A stretch of DNA of 64,000 bases, from assembly GCA_033032175.1 (NCBI GenBank), contig CM065334.1:4833705-4897704 (forward strand), given 5' to 3'. The position numbers were made by a program, and so were the translations under genes. Origin of the DNA: Saturnia japonica. Taxonomy: Eukaryota > Arthropoda > Insecta > Lepidoptera > Saturniidae. The notes under the pieces are model-generated. The model saw only the letters and a program-made list of their open reading frames with translations. It was not told where the DNA came from and ran no database searches. Of the stretch, positions 48,656 through 60,400 are shown piece after piece; position 1 is the stretch's first letter; the number at the start of each line of letters is the position of its first letter.

Positions 48656-48887
48656 AAAAAACAAAACCATGAATAAAAACATGCGGATGAGGATAAAAAC
48701 ATGGCAAATAAAGGATACAAAGGTCAAATAGTAATAAATAATTGTGGTTTGGTTTACATAAACACATACGATAAGTACATCGATACTCTTCTAAGAAAAT
48801 TATTCAAAGCATTTACAACAAAGCACAGGAAAATCTGCGCATTATTATGTATAACAATATTATTATTTTCAAGGTCTACAGATATAA

Positions 48888-49110
48888 GTACTACTCGTGC
48901 GCGATAAGTTGAGACCTGAGCGCGGTGACGTCATTGTCGTGTCCTGGTACAGTGAACAAAAAAATAACACAACTAGTTTAGTATAGTATGAGACTAAAAA
49001 AAAATTATATTAAATAATGGCGTTGCGCGCTGTACAACGCGTGTGTCACGGGGAAGCGGGTGGGGAGTCGCATTCCGCGCGGGAATCAACTTATCGCGCA
49101 CGCGTAGTAC
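48888..49110. repeat. 223-bp MITE with 25-bp inverted ends, one mismatch
   Basis: Left 48888-48912 (gtactactcgtgcgcgataa and five more) pairs with 49086-49110, differing at one base. The interior is CpG-rich with 'gcgcgctgtacaacgcg'. No coding capacity. A target duplication is not clear. Confidence 0.75.
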
Positions 49111-49193
49111 CTTATATATTTATTCTACACTTTATTGTACACCATTAATTACAGTTCTAGTTAAGCATTTTAATTTATGTGACAAGTACAAAA

Positions 49194-49695
49194 GGCGGCG
49201 AGCTGTGCCTGGGGCTTCGCTCACGTGTACTACAGAATACCACCGATCGGGCACACGCCCGAATCTTGCTCCCCAGCTCCCTTAAAGACAAAAATGCTTA
49301 TTCTGGCTGTTCCTTAAAAGATGTCTACAATTATGTGGTACATTAATTTGCTATATCTCTTATGGTTTAATCAACGTAAGCCATTTAAGCGCTCGAATTG
49401 ATTCACAATGACCAGTTTTTTTTTTAATATTTGTGCGGAACTCTAATTATTGTTATAAAATAAAAATAACCTAAGTTACTCCTTTTAACAGCTACACAGC
49501 TATCTATCAGTGAAAGTCCCGTCAAAATCGGTCCAACCGTTTCTGAAGTTACCAGGAATAAACAGACAACAGACAAAAAATTTAAAAAAAAAAATTGTTA
49601 TAAGTATCGTATATACTTTTATGTGTATTTGATAATTATATATATTAGTTATTTTGACATTACAAACAGACACTTCAATTTTATTAATTTTATGC
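49194..49695 (+). repeat. near full-length copy of the commonest dispersed repeat
   Basis: Starts 'gagctgtgcctggggcttcg', passes 'gtccaaccgtttctgaag' and ends 'cttcaattttattaatttt'. It begins about 85 bp after the MITE at 48888-49110. Confidence 0.6.
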
Positions 49696-49699
49696 ATTT

Positions 49700-51210
49700 A
49701 TCAATACTAGCACGGCTGGTGACTCCGCTAGCGTGGATGATAGAAAAACGCGTAGTGCTTATAAAAATCATATTTACTTAAAACTTTATTAACTTTCTAT
49801 TTAATTAAGATATCGTAACAATTTTTCTTTTTGTTAAGGACCAAGTATCTAAAGAGTAAAAGAGAAAAAAACTGCCCAGTAATTTTGCGTGATTCGGGCA
49901 CAACGGCAAACCTTAATTAATTTTATTTATATAGATTGTGTTTTAATTTTGGCATGTTTGTGCATTTTTTGTAATGTTGCAGAAAGAAAAACAGTGATAG
50001 TATGGGCGTAGTGGAATATAAACAAATAAATCTAGAAACGAAAGTTCGGATCGAGCGAAACCGGCCAGTGTTTATATTTACAAGAACCATTTTTAGATAC
50101 TTCCGACACATATAAAAGTAAAAAAATATTCCAATTAAACACTTGAAATTTTGTATGTAAAACTCCCTCGATTACCTAAAATCACAACATTCATTAGTAA
50201 ACCTATTAAAGTTCGTGAGTCGGGTTTGAAAAGTAGCGTTTTTATCACTCACTCTCTGATTGACTCACTCATCAAAAACCTAGACCACATATAGGTGACA
50301 CAGAAACTTCATTTGGTATCAAGGTTGATCATGAAGCATAATTATATACAACGGGTACAATGGAAAAAATTAAAAAATTTCAAAAAAGTATAGTTTTTCA
50401 ACGTTTTAGTACATGCTCATTTATTAACGGTTTCCCATTACCAATAGATGTCTTTGTACTAAGATATACACCCATAATGAATATTAAATACAACTATGTT
50501 TCCATCTGTTTACCAATAGATGGTGTTGTACTTGGTTAGACGCTCTGGCGTTGTGTTTTCCCGATTTTTAAAGCCATTGAAAAATTGACGAGCCCGGTGA
50601 AGCTGTAAAAGCTTCATGACCAACAGTATAATCAGTTTAAAAAAAACGCTTTAATAATAACTGATTAAAAATTCAAAAACTTCAAATATGTAAAATTATT
50701 GATTGATTTTAAACGAAATCTGAAAGAGTATGTAGTCATTACTAGCATCAACTACGTGACGTTTTTATCTACTTACCAATTGACAGCGTTGTGCAGTTTT
50801 TCATAAAGTAATGATATCCCAAAGACTCCAAGTATGGTAGAAACGATATTCTAGGTAGTAAGTAGTTGCCACCGTTAAAAGAGCTAAAATGTAAAGAGTG
50901 CCAAGTTTCATATTATGCCTTTGGGAATGTACGTTCTTTAATTAATGTACAAAACAATTTGTTACTTTCTTTGTTATGGGATTTCTATGTAGTAATTGTC
51001 AATAAATATAAATTAGAGTAATATAATACGAAAATATATTTCTTACGCCAATAAATATTTATGTTAATTTCGAATTAAAGGAGTCGTCAAGAAATGTTCT
51101 GATCGTAATTTATTGAAACTTGTTTTTTAAAAAGTTTTTTTTTTTAAATTTTGTTTTGGTTTCTTTTTTAATATTTATCTTTATGGGTTTAGCATTATAG
51201 ACACAAACTC
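49700..51210. other. gene-free AT-rich DNA
   Basis: A 'gtttccatctgtttaccaat' type duplication lies at about 50430-50525 and a 'ctgttagcc' family fragment at 50575-50640 (cccggtgaagctgtaaaag). Nothing else recognised. Confidence 0.4.
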
Positions 51211-51214
51211 ACCT

Positions 51215-52070
51215 GATCTTAAGTGACGATTTGGACCAAAATGATAGTAAATTAACCCTAGTGGAAGACTGTCTCTCAAGTGCAGCTACCGGAACACACT
51301 TTGATGCTTGGGTGACAGATTTTCAACTTGAGATTGGGAGCTAGCCAGACGGGCTTTAAAAAAGCCCTACCACCATGCTATGGTTTCATCACGTTTTTCT
51401 TCACCGAAAGCTCACACTCATTGGAGGGATTCGAAGCAGCCTTTTTTTTATGAAATGTAGGCGACAACAAGTATACAGCCCTGACTGTGCTAACACGACC
51501 GTTGACTATATAAATCTTGTAATACCGTAGTAATAATTAGCGTCTTTCTGACCTTGAACCTCCTTACACGAAGGAGCTTGTTGAAGCAAAGAGGCTTTGT
51601 TTAAAACTAGTGTAATCCCTTTGCATATCATTGTATGATATCTCTTTAAAAAAATAATGTTTTAGAATTTTTGTTATCTGAGAATGTTAAGTTAGAAAAT
51701 ATAATATATTGTTCGAGATACAAATTTATTTTCTAACATAACATGATATAATTATCTAATATTGTTACCTATTCCAAAGTGTATATTATTTTTTATAACT
51801 ACAATATTATAATATACATACGCTTCCTTGCTAAAACTGTGTTTTTCTATAAGACTTTGCTTATGGTGTGAACAAACACACTAGATTGTTACATCGGCAA
51901 TAATAACAGAGCTCTGGTAACCCTACTAACCGCAGGAACACAACACATGGTTAGTTGGCTGCGATCTACTTACTGCATGGTGGAAGAATTCCACCGGCCG
52001 GAGTGCCCCAAGTAGGTAGAGAGAAATCTCCAAAGAAATTTTTATGCGTCCTGCCTCTCTTAATCGAGAT
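51215..52070. repeat. cluster of dispersed repeat fragments
   Basis: Positions 51215-51440 match 19720-19850 ('tctcaagtgcagctacc', 'gggtgacagattttcaac'). Positions 51500-51600 and 51930-52070 are pieces of the LINE-tail-like family ('ttccaccggccggagtgccc', 'gagaaatctccaaag'). Confidence 0.5.
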
Positions 52071-52584
52071 CTTAACTTAATAACATAACAAAAATATATT
52101 TTTTTACAAATTCTGCTGCATAAATTGTTTTACGCAGTCAAAGCCACTTGTACAACTTATTAAACATAATATCAGATATCATCAGTGATCAGAGCATCTT
52201 TTAATTTATTATATTAATTTACAATTCTGTACATAGCGTGAGTGTGTAAATTGCCTTATGTTATCTGTCTTTCACTAGGTCTTTCTGTCGTGCAATGATT
52301 AATCAAGTAGCTTTTTATGTTTGTCTCTTTTACAACAACTAATTCAAGTCTACGCTGAAAAGAGATAGTTTAGGGAAAGATGGCCGTCATTGTCAGCTGT
52401 TCATTTGGTTTGGAGCAACTTCAGGCCGGTCCTGTCCATTCAATAAAGACACACTATATTTTTTAGTTACATACTGGTATTCTAATAGATTACACGTAAA
52501 CTGTAAACGAAAATCGTAATTTTTAAAATGTAAACAAACATTATTTTCTAATGCGTTGAGTGAAAACGTATTTTATCGTGCAAG

Positions 52585-52725
52585 ATGTCGATAATTAACG
52601 CTAAAATAGTGCATTTGTTGGGTTGGTTTGTGTTTTTTGTGAATTTATTGTGTGTTTATTGCGATACGTTGATCAGCGAACATCAGCATGTACATTGTTT
52701 GCACGAACATCCAAAAGCAGATCAA
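52585..52725 (+). CDS. first coding exon of a secreted or membrane protein
   Basis: ATG at 52585 opens a frame of 47 codons ending at a consensus donor (GATCAA then GTGAGT at 52726). Residues 1-26 form a signal peptide: a short basic lead, then LLGWFVFFVNLLCVYC, with likely cleavage after it. The mature start is rich in His and Cys (EHQHVHCLHEHPKADQ). The frame runs through the donor to a stop at 52768, so splicing is needed for a longer product. I could not find the next exon in the remaining 11 kb; intron 1 may leave the window. A His/Cys-rich start after a signal peptide resembles leishmanolysin-like metalloproteases, but that is a guess. No symbol is given. Confidence 0.5.
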
Positions 52726-52770
52726 GTGAGTTCCTATGCAATGCTAAATTTTATGTCTTGTTCGTGTTAA

Positions 52771-53469
52771 AAATCAGTTTTGAGGTTATAATCTACTAAT
52801 TACCTTTTTTTAACAATTTCTATGTAATGCTTTTCGTGTAAGATTCGTTTCTCATTGTAATGAAACGAGCAGATTATGTATTTTAATTACAAGTGAAAGA
52901 TACTGACTGCATTAAAAAACTAAAGCGAATATTAACATCTTATTTACCTATCCATAAAGATATAATGAAAAATTGTATTTATGTTTAATAAAGATTTAAA
53001 TTTGTTTACATAAATTAATTTAATTTTTTTCTTAGCATTTTGTTTCATAAACAATAACAATATAATAATAAATATTTACCATTAATACATAATACGTGTG
53101 TAATATTACTTAGTTATTTAATTGAACAAATTTTTTAAAATACATTAGGTATGTATAACATACATAATTATTATATTACGTTTTCACTTAACGTTTATTT
53201 TAGAGTTTTGGATCATGTATTAGATTTATGGGACTAAGTAATTACCTATTATGATAATATAACAATCTATTTACGAGATGTTTACACAGTATAAGTGGAA
53301 TGATGTCTTTGAATGATTGTGATGCTTATTATAAATACCTTAAAGCTATTTAATTATAATGTAAACATTTAAAGCTATGTGATTTTATTTTCTGTTTTTA
53401 TATTAATCGGGCCGTCTAGCAACCGTCCGCTAGGTATATCGTACACGTTTAGCATCAGATTATGGTTTT
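52771..53469. other. AT-rich DNA, probable intron
   Basis: No repeat boundary or coding frame recognised. It follows the donor of the secreted-protein exon. Confidence 0.4.
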
Positions 53470-53710
53470 TCTAATGACGTTGAAGTAAAAGAATACCAAA
53501 TCTCGACTCAGACCTGTGAAAGGTGCTCACATCTATTTTCAACCAGAAAAGAGCTGATAATCTTAAAACAGCTGAACAGATTTACTTGAATCATACCCAA
53601 GAACACTCCGGATTAAGTCACCTTTCAAACAAATAAGAAGTTTGTTAGCTAGGTATGATGCCATAGACAGGCACAGATACACACGTTAAACTTATAACAC
53701 CCCTTTTTGT
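53470..53710. repeat. dispersed repeat, partner of 15590-15850
   Basis: Same block order as the copy at 15590 ('accaaatctcgactcag', 'agagctgataatcttaaa', 'gctgaacagattt'), ending 'acccctttttgtcggggg'. Confidence 0.6.
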
Positions 53711-54180
53711 CGGGGGTTATTATTATATAATTTATAGATAAATAAGGATGTATTGTACAAGTTTCGACAGCAACCTTTCAAGCCTTAAGATTTTATTAAA
53801 ACAGTAAGTTAATAATAAACAAAAATCGCCACAGTGCACTTGCATCATGTTGCCGGCGCTCAAGGTACCGGTTTTATCATTCTTCCAATTTCTCGTACCT
53901 CCTACATATTTCCAGATTTCTTGACATTCATGGTTACTACCACGCTCTTTAGGGTCGTAGCGTGAAGTTATATAGCTTAAAACCTTCAATAAGTAGACTA
54001 TAAAAGCCAAAAAGAATTGTACAAATCCGGCTTGCAGTTTCAGAGGTTAGCGCGTTCAAGCAAACAAATAAAAAAGCAAGGTATAGGTATTATTGATAAT
54101 AATTTAATTTCTGTAAAACTAAACGCATACAAGATTACGGCGCGGGTAATTCCCATTGCTTCGTTTTAACAGATAGAATA

Positions 54181-54302
54181 GAGAATGGCGTATCGCTATA
54201 GTGTTTCAATATGTGGGTTTTAACGCAAACCAAGTTGGGCTCACTTCAACGTTATAGGGAGTTTACCGTTATAAAGGATAACGTTATAAAGAGTTTACAC
54301 TG
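54181..54302 (-). mobile_element. solo end of a Tigger/pogo-like element
   Basis: The last 122 bp match the left end of the element at 20759 in inverted orientation, ending tttacactg followed by TA. The rest of the element is missing. Confidence 0.7.
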
Positions 54303-55443
54303 TATATGTAAATAACATCAAACATTTCTGCATTCATAGAAAATCTTTTAGTAATGGAGCTTTGTTTTATCATCAAAAACTTTAATTCTAAAGCATCTGC
54401 AAATAAATATTTGTTCAAAGACACAGGTCATTAGTTACAAACAAACCAAATGCAGACTCCGTGGTACGTAATGAAATAAAAACCATAATACACAATTTTC
54501 TTTAATACAGAAAGTAACATGCTCAATATTTTAATCTAAACTATAATACGTAGGTATTTAAAAAAAGAAGAATTTAATCTTAAATGAGTCTCTGATATTT
54601 ACATACTACCTTTTTCATGCATGATTTTTATTTTATTTTTATATATGATTGATAGTATTAAAATAAAAATAAATTATTAGATTTTGTTGCGTTATTGGAT
54701 CCAGTTAGGTCTGAGAATAGTGACGATTTCGGGCCGCTAATCGCCCTAGTTTTTCACCTTTGTATGTTACACTGTATTCTGGTTCTGAGATTTCTTGGGT
54801 TCCGTTGAAGATACCAGGGTTTCGGGAACTAGTTACTCTTGTTATTGTCTCGTTGAATTATTATTACAGTTAATCTATCTAATACAAATAAAATGATAGA
54901 GCTAGGTTTGCCGTTGTGCGCACTTCACGCAAAAACTACTGTATAGATTTTGATCATATTTTTTGTTTAAATCTTTAGTACATGGTCCGTATTTAAAAAT
55001 ATAATTATCACGATATCTTCATAAACATTATTACTGTACTCCACGCGAGAGGAGTCGCGGAAACAGCTAGTTATTATATTTTATGGAATATTTTTTCTAA
55101 TTGCACTCTGTCTTTCATTTGTTATATTTATGAAAGTTGATTTGCTGAGTGTTCCATAGTTTTAGAAGCTCAGGAAACGCTGTTCTAAAATATATATATC
55201 TCGGATACAGTTAAAAAAAAAAACTTTATTCGACGTGACAAATGTATCTCAAACATCTTTAAACAGACTAAACAAACAATGAAAGTGAATTTTATGCAAT
55301 ATAGCTAACACATTGACGCACTGCAACAATACTATGGGAATCGCAGTTTCTCCTTATGCTTTTCCATTTTCTGCGAACGTGGTATTGCAAAGACATGGCT
55401 GTGATCGAATGTAGATTTATGATGATATTCTTCTTTAGACGCG

Positions 55444-55790
55444 TTATGAAATTTGGAGAGTTAATTTGAGAGCGTCATGATACCCTCGGTCCTTCTCGCG
55501 CTTCCGCTTTTTGCAATCTTTAACGTGGTTAAGTGCTTCTGTTATCTTTGTGTATAGTTCTTTGGACACTTGGTCAGACCACTTTATCGGCTTCTTCCTT
55601 CCAGCTTTCCCGTGAGTATCACTTTCTCTAAATTTTCGAAGGGTCTTCGAGCTATATGCCCAAAGAATTGTAGCATTTTCATTGTAACAAATGCACCCCG
55701 CCTGTATAATCCACAGCACAATATAATCCAAAAACAACAATGGCTGTTTGCTTTATAAAGGAATCTCTGAAAGACATAGTATCTCCCTAT
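55444..55790 (-). mobile_element. LINE reverse-transcriptase C terminus, frameshifted
   Basis: One minus-strand frame reads FGHIARRPFENLEKVI and LTGKLEGR, then stops; the next frame continues KWSDQVSKELYTKITEALNH and VKDCKKRKREKDRGYHDAL. This is the usual end of lepidopteran endonuclease/reverse-transcriptase proteins, broken by a shift. The 98-codon frame at 55740-55444 is part of it and not a gene. Confidence 0.7.
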
Positions 55791-56507
55791 CTTATTGGTA
55801 GTGGTATTATAAACAATTACAAGATCATTTTAACAAAAAAAACAACATCAATGATTTTGTTTTTGTCTATAATAGGTTAGTCAACAGTTGTACAATATTC
55901 TATAGCAGGTTACAAAAATGTGCTAAAAGTACTAACAACAAATTATAGGCAAACAAAGCATGCACTTCATATAAGCATCTTAAGTAATATACAATAAAAT
56001 ATTTAATTAACTAAAAAACTACAGCTAAACTAAACCAAAGCTGTCTAAAACATAACTAATTAATTACATACATTATTATTCTTTCACAAGAGAAGCAGTG
56101 ATACATTTTCGGTATTTCGACAAAGGGGCCATATGGATATCGGTTGGTAAACTTACAATCTACAATAATATTTTGAAGAGGGAAGATTTAATTTTATGTT
56201 TGTTTTTTGTTTGTATTGTTATATAATTTACACATTCTAGGAATGGGTGAGTTACTTACTTCCAAATACTGTTTTCGTAGAGGCGGAACTAAAGGAGTTA
56301 TTATATGACGAGGATGTCTATTATGTACTCTGTGATTAATTATTGAGGGATTTCTGGACAATCACATCACTTTTCAATTATTTAATTCTATCCATATATG
56401 AATTGTTTTTTTTATGCTTTACCTAAAGAGTACATCACGTGATATAAAAACTTTTTCTGTATAGGTTTTATCCTAAGAGTGTGTGTGGCCTCCACACTAC
56501 AATGTAA

Positions 56508-56690
56508 TAATCCATAATAATAATATTATAAATGCGAAAGTAACTCTGTCTCTCTGTCTGTCTGTTACGTTTTCACGCCTAAACCACTGAACCAATTTTG
56601 ATGAATTTTGTTATAGAGATCGATTGGACCTTGGGAAAGAACATAGGGCACTTTTTGTAGCGAAAATAGAACTTTAAGGGTAAAAAAAAT
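56508..56690 (+). repeat. microsatellite-associated dispersed repeat
   Basis: Begins 'aatattataaatgcgaaagt', then a (ctgt/ctct) microsatellite, 'ttttcacgcctaaaccactg' and 'gaacatagggcactttt'. A single copy in this window, with the layout of a common lepidopteran repeat. Confidence 0.5.
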
Positions 56691-57455
56691 AGGGAAATGA
56701 AAGTATGTAAGAGGGAAATATCAGCTTCCATGACAATCGTTGTTGATTTGAAATGACAGCGTTGTCAACGTAAACAATTCGGTTGATTTTATGACATTTT
56801 TATACTTAATAAGAAATGTATTGTATTTGTAATAATTACCTATTAAATGATAGTCCAGTATTTTTTTTAAGATTGGCTGAAGTGTTTCTAAACTGTTTAA
56901 CTACGTAGTACGGCATAATTATTGTATCACGCTGTCAAACCGCGGCTAACGGGAGTCTATATATTCTAAACGATATACCTATTGTAAATTATCTGTATTA
57001 CACAATTTTGCTACAAGTGAATTATTTCATAGTGTTATTCCATGAGTAGTGAAAATAAAACTTGGGTGAAAGTTTGTTTGAAGAACCTATTCATATTTAT
57101 TCTTTTGGTAAGAAAGGTCGAAGGAATAAAAGGGGTTTCACGTTTAAAAAAAAAACATTCTCGCAGGCCGGTACAATAAGGTATGATTTTAATTATATTG
57201 AAGTTTTATTGGGACGGTTAATGTGTTGGATTCATATTGGCATATAATGACAATACTATACAAAGAGTACCATAGTAGTAGTAGTATAAAGATTACCCAT
57301 TTAAGATTTTCTTTTGGTTTGTCGTGTTTCGAAATCAGCCGGTGCATATGCAGTAATATAGCGGGGTGGTAGGGATTGCGACCACAATACACATAGTGAT
57401 AAATCCAACTATGATTTTCTTTTGTTTTTTTTTTTGGTATTATATAAAAATCTAT

Positions 57456-57704
57456 CTAAATTAATAAATCTGTAGTCCTGTCTCTACTATTTTTCCAAAA
57501 TTTCCCGATACGCATATTATATGAACGATACTGATCATCACCACCGTATAATTGCTCAAATCTAACTTTGAGCTCTTGCGGCAACAAACTTAACACGACG
57601 TGCTGCAACAAAAAATACCACTGATCCACAGGCAGGCCTATCTCCTTCAAAGCGTTGCATGCGGTGACTACTGGGTTCAAAATATCCACCCGCAGGCTGT
57701 CCAT
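57456..57704 (-). pseudogene. BEL/Pao-like LTR retrotransposon gag fragment
   Basis: The minus frame from 57704 carries LPVDQWYFLLQHVVLSLLPQ, then ELKVRFEQLYGG, a pattern typical of the gag region (DUF1759-like) of BEL/Pao elements. Only about 65 gag-like residues remain, followed by unrelated sequence. No LTRs, protease or polymerase were found nearby. Confidence 0.5.
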
Positions 57705-58494
57705 CTTAGTGACCGGGGCAGAGTCAATAGTCGCGTCAAATAATAATTAAACCCAATAAATACTAAACACACCAAGCGAATCCGGGTACAGAGCGTAGTG
57801 TTAATATTAAAAAAAAAACAGTGAACTTAACATTAAATTTAAAATTTTAAGTGAACAAACAAACAACAAAATTATAATATACAACCAAACAAAATTATTA
57901 ATGTATTTAACTCAACACTGTAATACAACAAAGGAAATTCTTAATACTTAATTTACTGTATATTAATATAAGAAACAAACAAAAAAGGAAAATTGCCAAT
58001 AAATTAAGTACCAAGTGGGTATATTACAAATTACCAAATACCGTGATTACCGTTATCAATTGCCGTGATGAACCAAATGACGAATTTTAATATAAACTAT
58101 CATAACTTTTGTTCACCACCGTAAGGGTGAATTTCCAAAAATTCTTTCTTGGTACTCACCGTGTACAAGGAACCCACATGCAAATTTTCACGGTCCCTTT
58201 GATGTTTGGGCTCTGCGTTGATAGGACAGTCGGTCATTCATTTATCCTTTTTAAATATTATATAGAGGTGTGTTTCACATACGAACCTATTGATGGTAAT
58301 GGATAGTCCGTTTCTAGAAACACCTAGAACTGACGCTTATTAACGTGGGAGCTAAACGACATTATGTTCCTGGTTTGAATTACGTTAAACAGGCGAATCC
58401 AGCACTCGGTGACATCACGCACATACAGAATCGTGTAGGCGCATCCTCTGGGAATACTCCAATCTTGAAAATATTCCGTTAACCCGTAAAGATT

Positions 58495-58868
58495 TTTTAA
58501 TCTATATATAAATACATAAAGCAAAAGTTTTCGGTATCTTTTTAAGCGAATTGCGTGCACAGAAGACTATGAGATTTGGCATGCTTAGAGTTTAAATGGG
58601 GAAGGAGTGCAGAAAGCTAAAATTTACCTATAATATTTGTTACTAATATATTAAATAAAATAAATTAATACTGCTAATCCTAAACCGACCTTTGCCATTG
58701 AACTTAGACCCCCAAAATATTGACATTGTCACTGAACGAAAAAAGAGACGGCAAGTGATGTAGATAATACTCATTGTTTATGAATATGTACTGTAAATGT
58801 CAAAAAGAAAATAGTCTATGATCAAAAAGTCGCTGGTCGAATTTCGACCTTAGGGTGATCGCTAATAC
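58495..58868 (-). repeat. ~370-bp repeat, inverted partner of 47637-48000
   Basis: Minus-strand reading gives 'gcgatcaccctaaggtcg', 'attcgaccagcgac', 'gggggtctaagtt' and 'gtgcacgcaattcgc', in the same order as the plus-strand copy. Ends fit to within a few bases. Confidence 0.7.
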
Positions 58869-59219
58869 TAATAAATTTGTAGTTCTGTCTGTACCTATAT
58901 GTAATTTTTGAAGTGAAACTTCTTAGGAGACGATTCGATAATGGAACGGTAGTAAAATTTCAAGAACGCGTCACGCTTATGCACATTCCGTTACATGAGA
59001 CAGATGAAAGATATAACGTAGAGTAAAGCTATACACACCTAATACACAGTACAGGCTATCAGCATCTCCCTTATTAAAAAGTTTCTCTTCTATCACGCAT
59101 ACAATGCTGCACGCGTTTTTTACTCAGCGTAAACCTTGTAAGGGCTCCCAATTAAGCTTCTTCTTCCGAATTGATTCACCATTATGGTTACAGCTTATTT
59201 CGTAAGTAACTTTATCTAA

Positions 59220-59420
59220 AAAGGACAATGGAGATGATAGTAAGCGGTAATGCGAGAAGAAGGCGCCCTAAAAAGTCTTGGATGAACCTTGTGAAAGAGG
59301 ATATGTGTGTACGGGGAGTGAGTGCAGAGATAACGGGTGATAAGCTAGAGTGGAAGAAGAAGACGTGCTGTGCCGACACCATCTAGTGTGGGGTAAGGGC
59401 AGAAAGAAGAAGAAGACTTT
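59220..59420 (+). mobile_element. RTE-like LINE tail with (gaa)n end
   Basis: One open frame reads VSGNARRRRPKKSWMNLVKE, then DMCVRGVSAEITGDKLEWKK and KTCCADTI-stop, the C terminus of an RTE-type reverse transcriptase. It is followed by 'gggtaagggcagaaagaag' and a (gaa) tail at about 59403-59414. The frame is unbroken over its length, suggesting a fairly young, 5'-truncated copy. Confidence 0.8.
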
Positions 59421-59889
59421 ATGGCCATATTAACATGGTATGGCCAGTTTTACATAGCTATGATTTAAAAAAAAAACATGTTATTCGGATAAATGGTTTT
59501 CTAGTGAAAGGAACGTAAACAGCAGACAGCTCTAGAGACGTTGAGTTTGAGATTCTAGAAAAACTTACTGCTAAAAGGTAAATATTATATATGCATATAT
59601 GTCTATCTTTCTAAGGATCATCCAAAAGAAGCATATTTATATTTAAAATAACCGGCGGGTGACGCCGTAGGTGGAACAAGCATTCTGTATACACGCGAGT
59701 GGAGCCGCGGTCACAGCTAGTGTGACAAATAAAATAATACATACATATATTTTCCATAAAACGGAAAAAGATAGATTGTATACAGGAAAACAGTGCATTA
59801 TCCCTATATAATGTGATAAAACATTATCCATGGCAGTCATGACCACATCATAGCGGTTGACTTGACAAAGTATGTTGTCAGAACTTGTT

Positions 59890-60065
59890 TTTTAAACTGA
59901 CTTCAACAAACGACGAGAGGTTACTCAAATTGAATGTTTTTTTTCTATGGATGTTCAGCCATAACTTCTTTGTTTATGAACCGATTTGGATGTTTTTTTT
60001 TTTGTTGGATAGATCATACCACAAGGGTAGACCCATTTTAATTTCATTGGCATTGGAACTACAAC
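59890..60065 (+). repeat. copy of the 'gatacctcaaggg' repeat
   Basis: Starts 'aaactgacttcaacaaacga', continues 'ttctttgtttatgaaccgat' and 'ggcattggaactacaactt'. It shows the intact head of the family outside FECH. Confidence 0.6.
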
Positions 60066-60199
60066 TTAACCAAAATAAAGTTGGATTTCTTTTCGTTCGA
60101 ATAGTATTCGTTAACCATCGATTTTCTCAAAATACGATAATATCGATTGCTTTATAAAGAAAGTTGATCCGTCACGGGACGCCTGGCAGATGTGAATCA

Positions 60200-60400
60200 T
60201 CGAAACTTAATACCATAGCATACAGGTACCACTAGCGCGCTGCCGACCTAGAACCTCTCTGCCCCGAGGAGCTCTGGATGGGTATCCAGAGTCACCGCAG
60301 GAACACAACACAAGCGTTATTTGGATGCGATCTTCTGTAGGGTGGACATATTCCACCGTCTTACTACCCTAAGAGAAATATTCAAAGAAATTTAAAGAAA
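60200..60400. repeat. LINE-tail-like repeat copy
   Basis: 'ctgccgacctagaacctc', 'ccccgaggagctc', 'gcgatcttctgtagggtgg' and 'aaatattcaaagaaattt' are shared with 38.98-39.10 and 51.5-52.07 kb. Confidence 0.5.
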
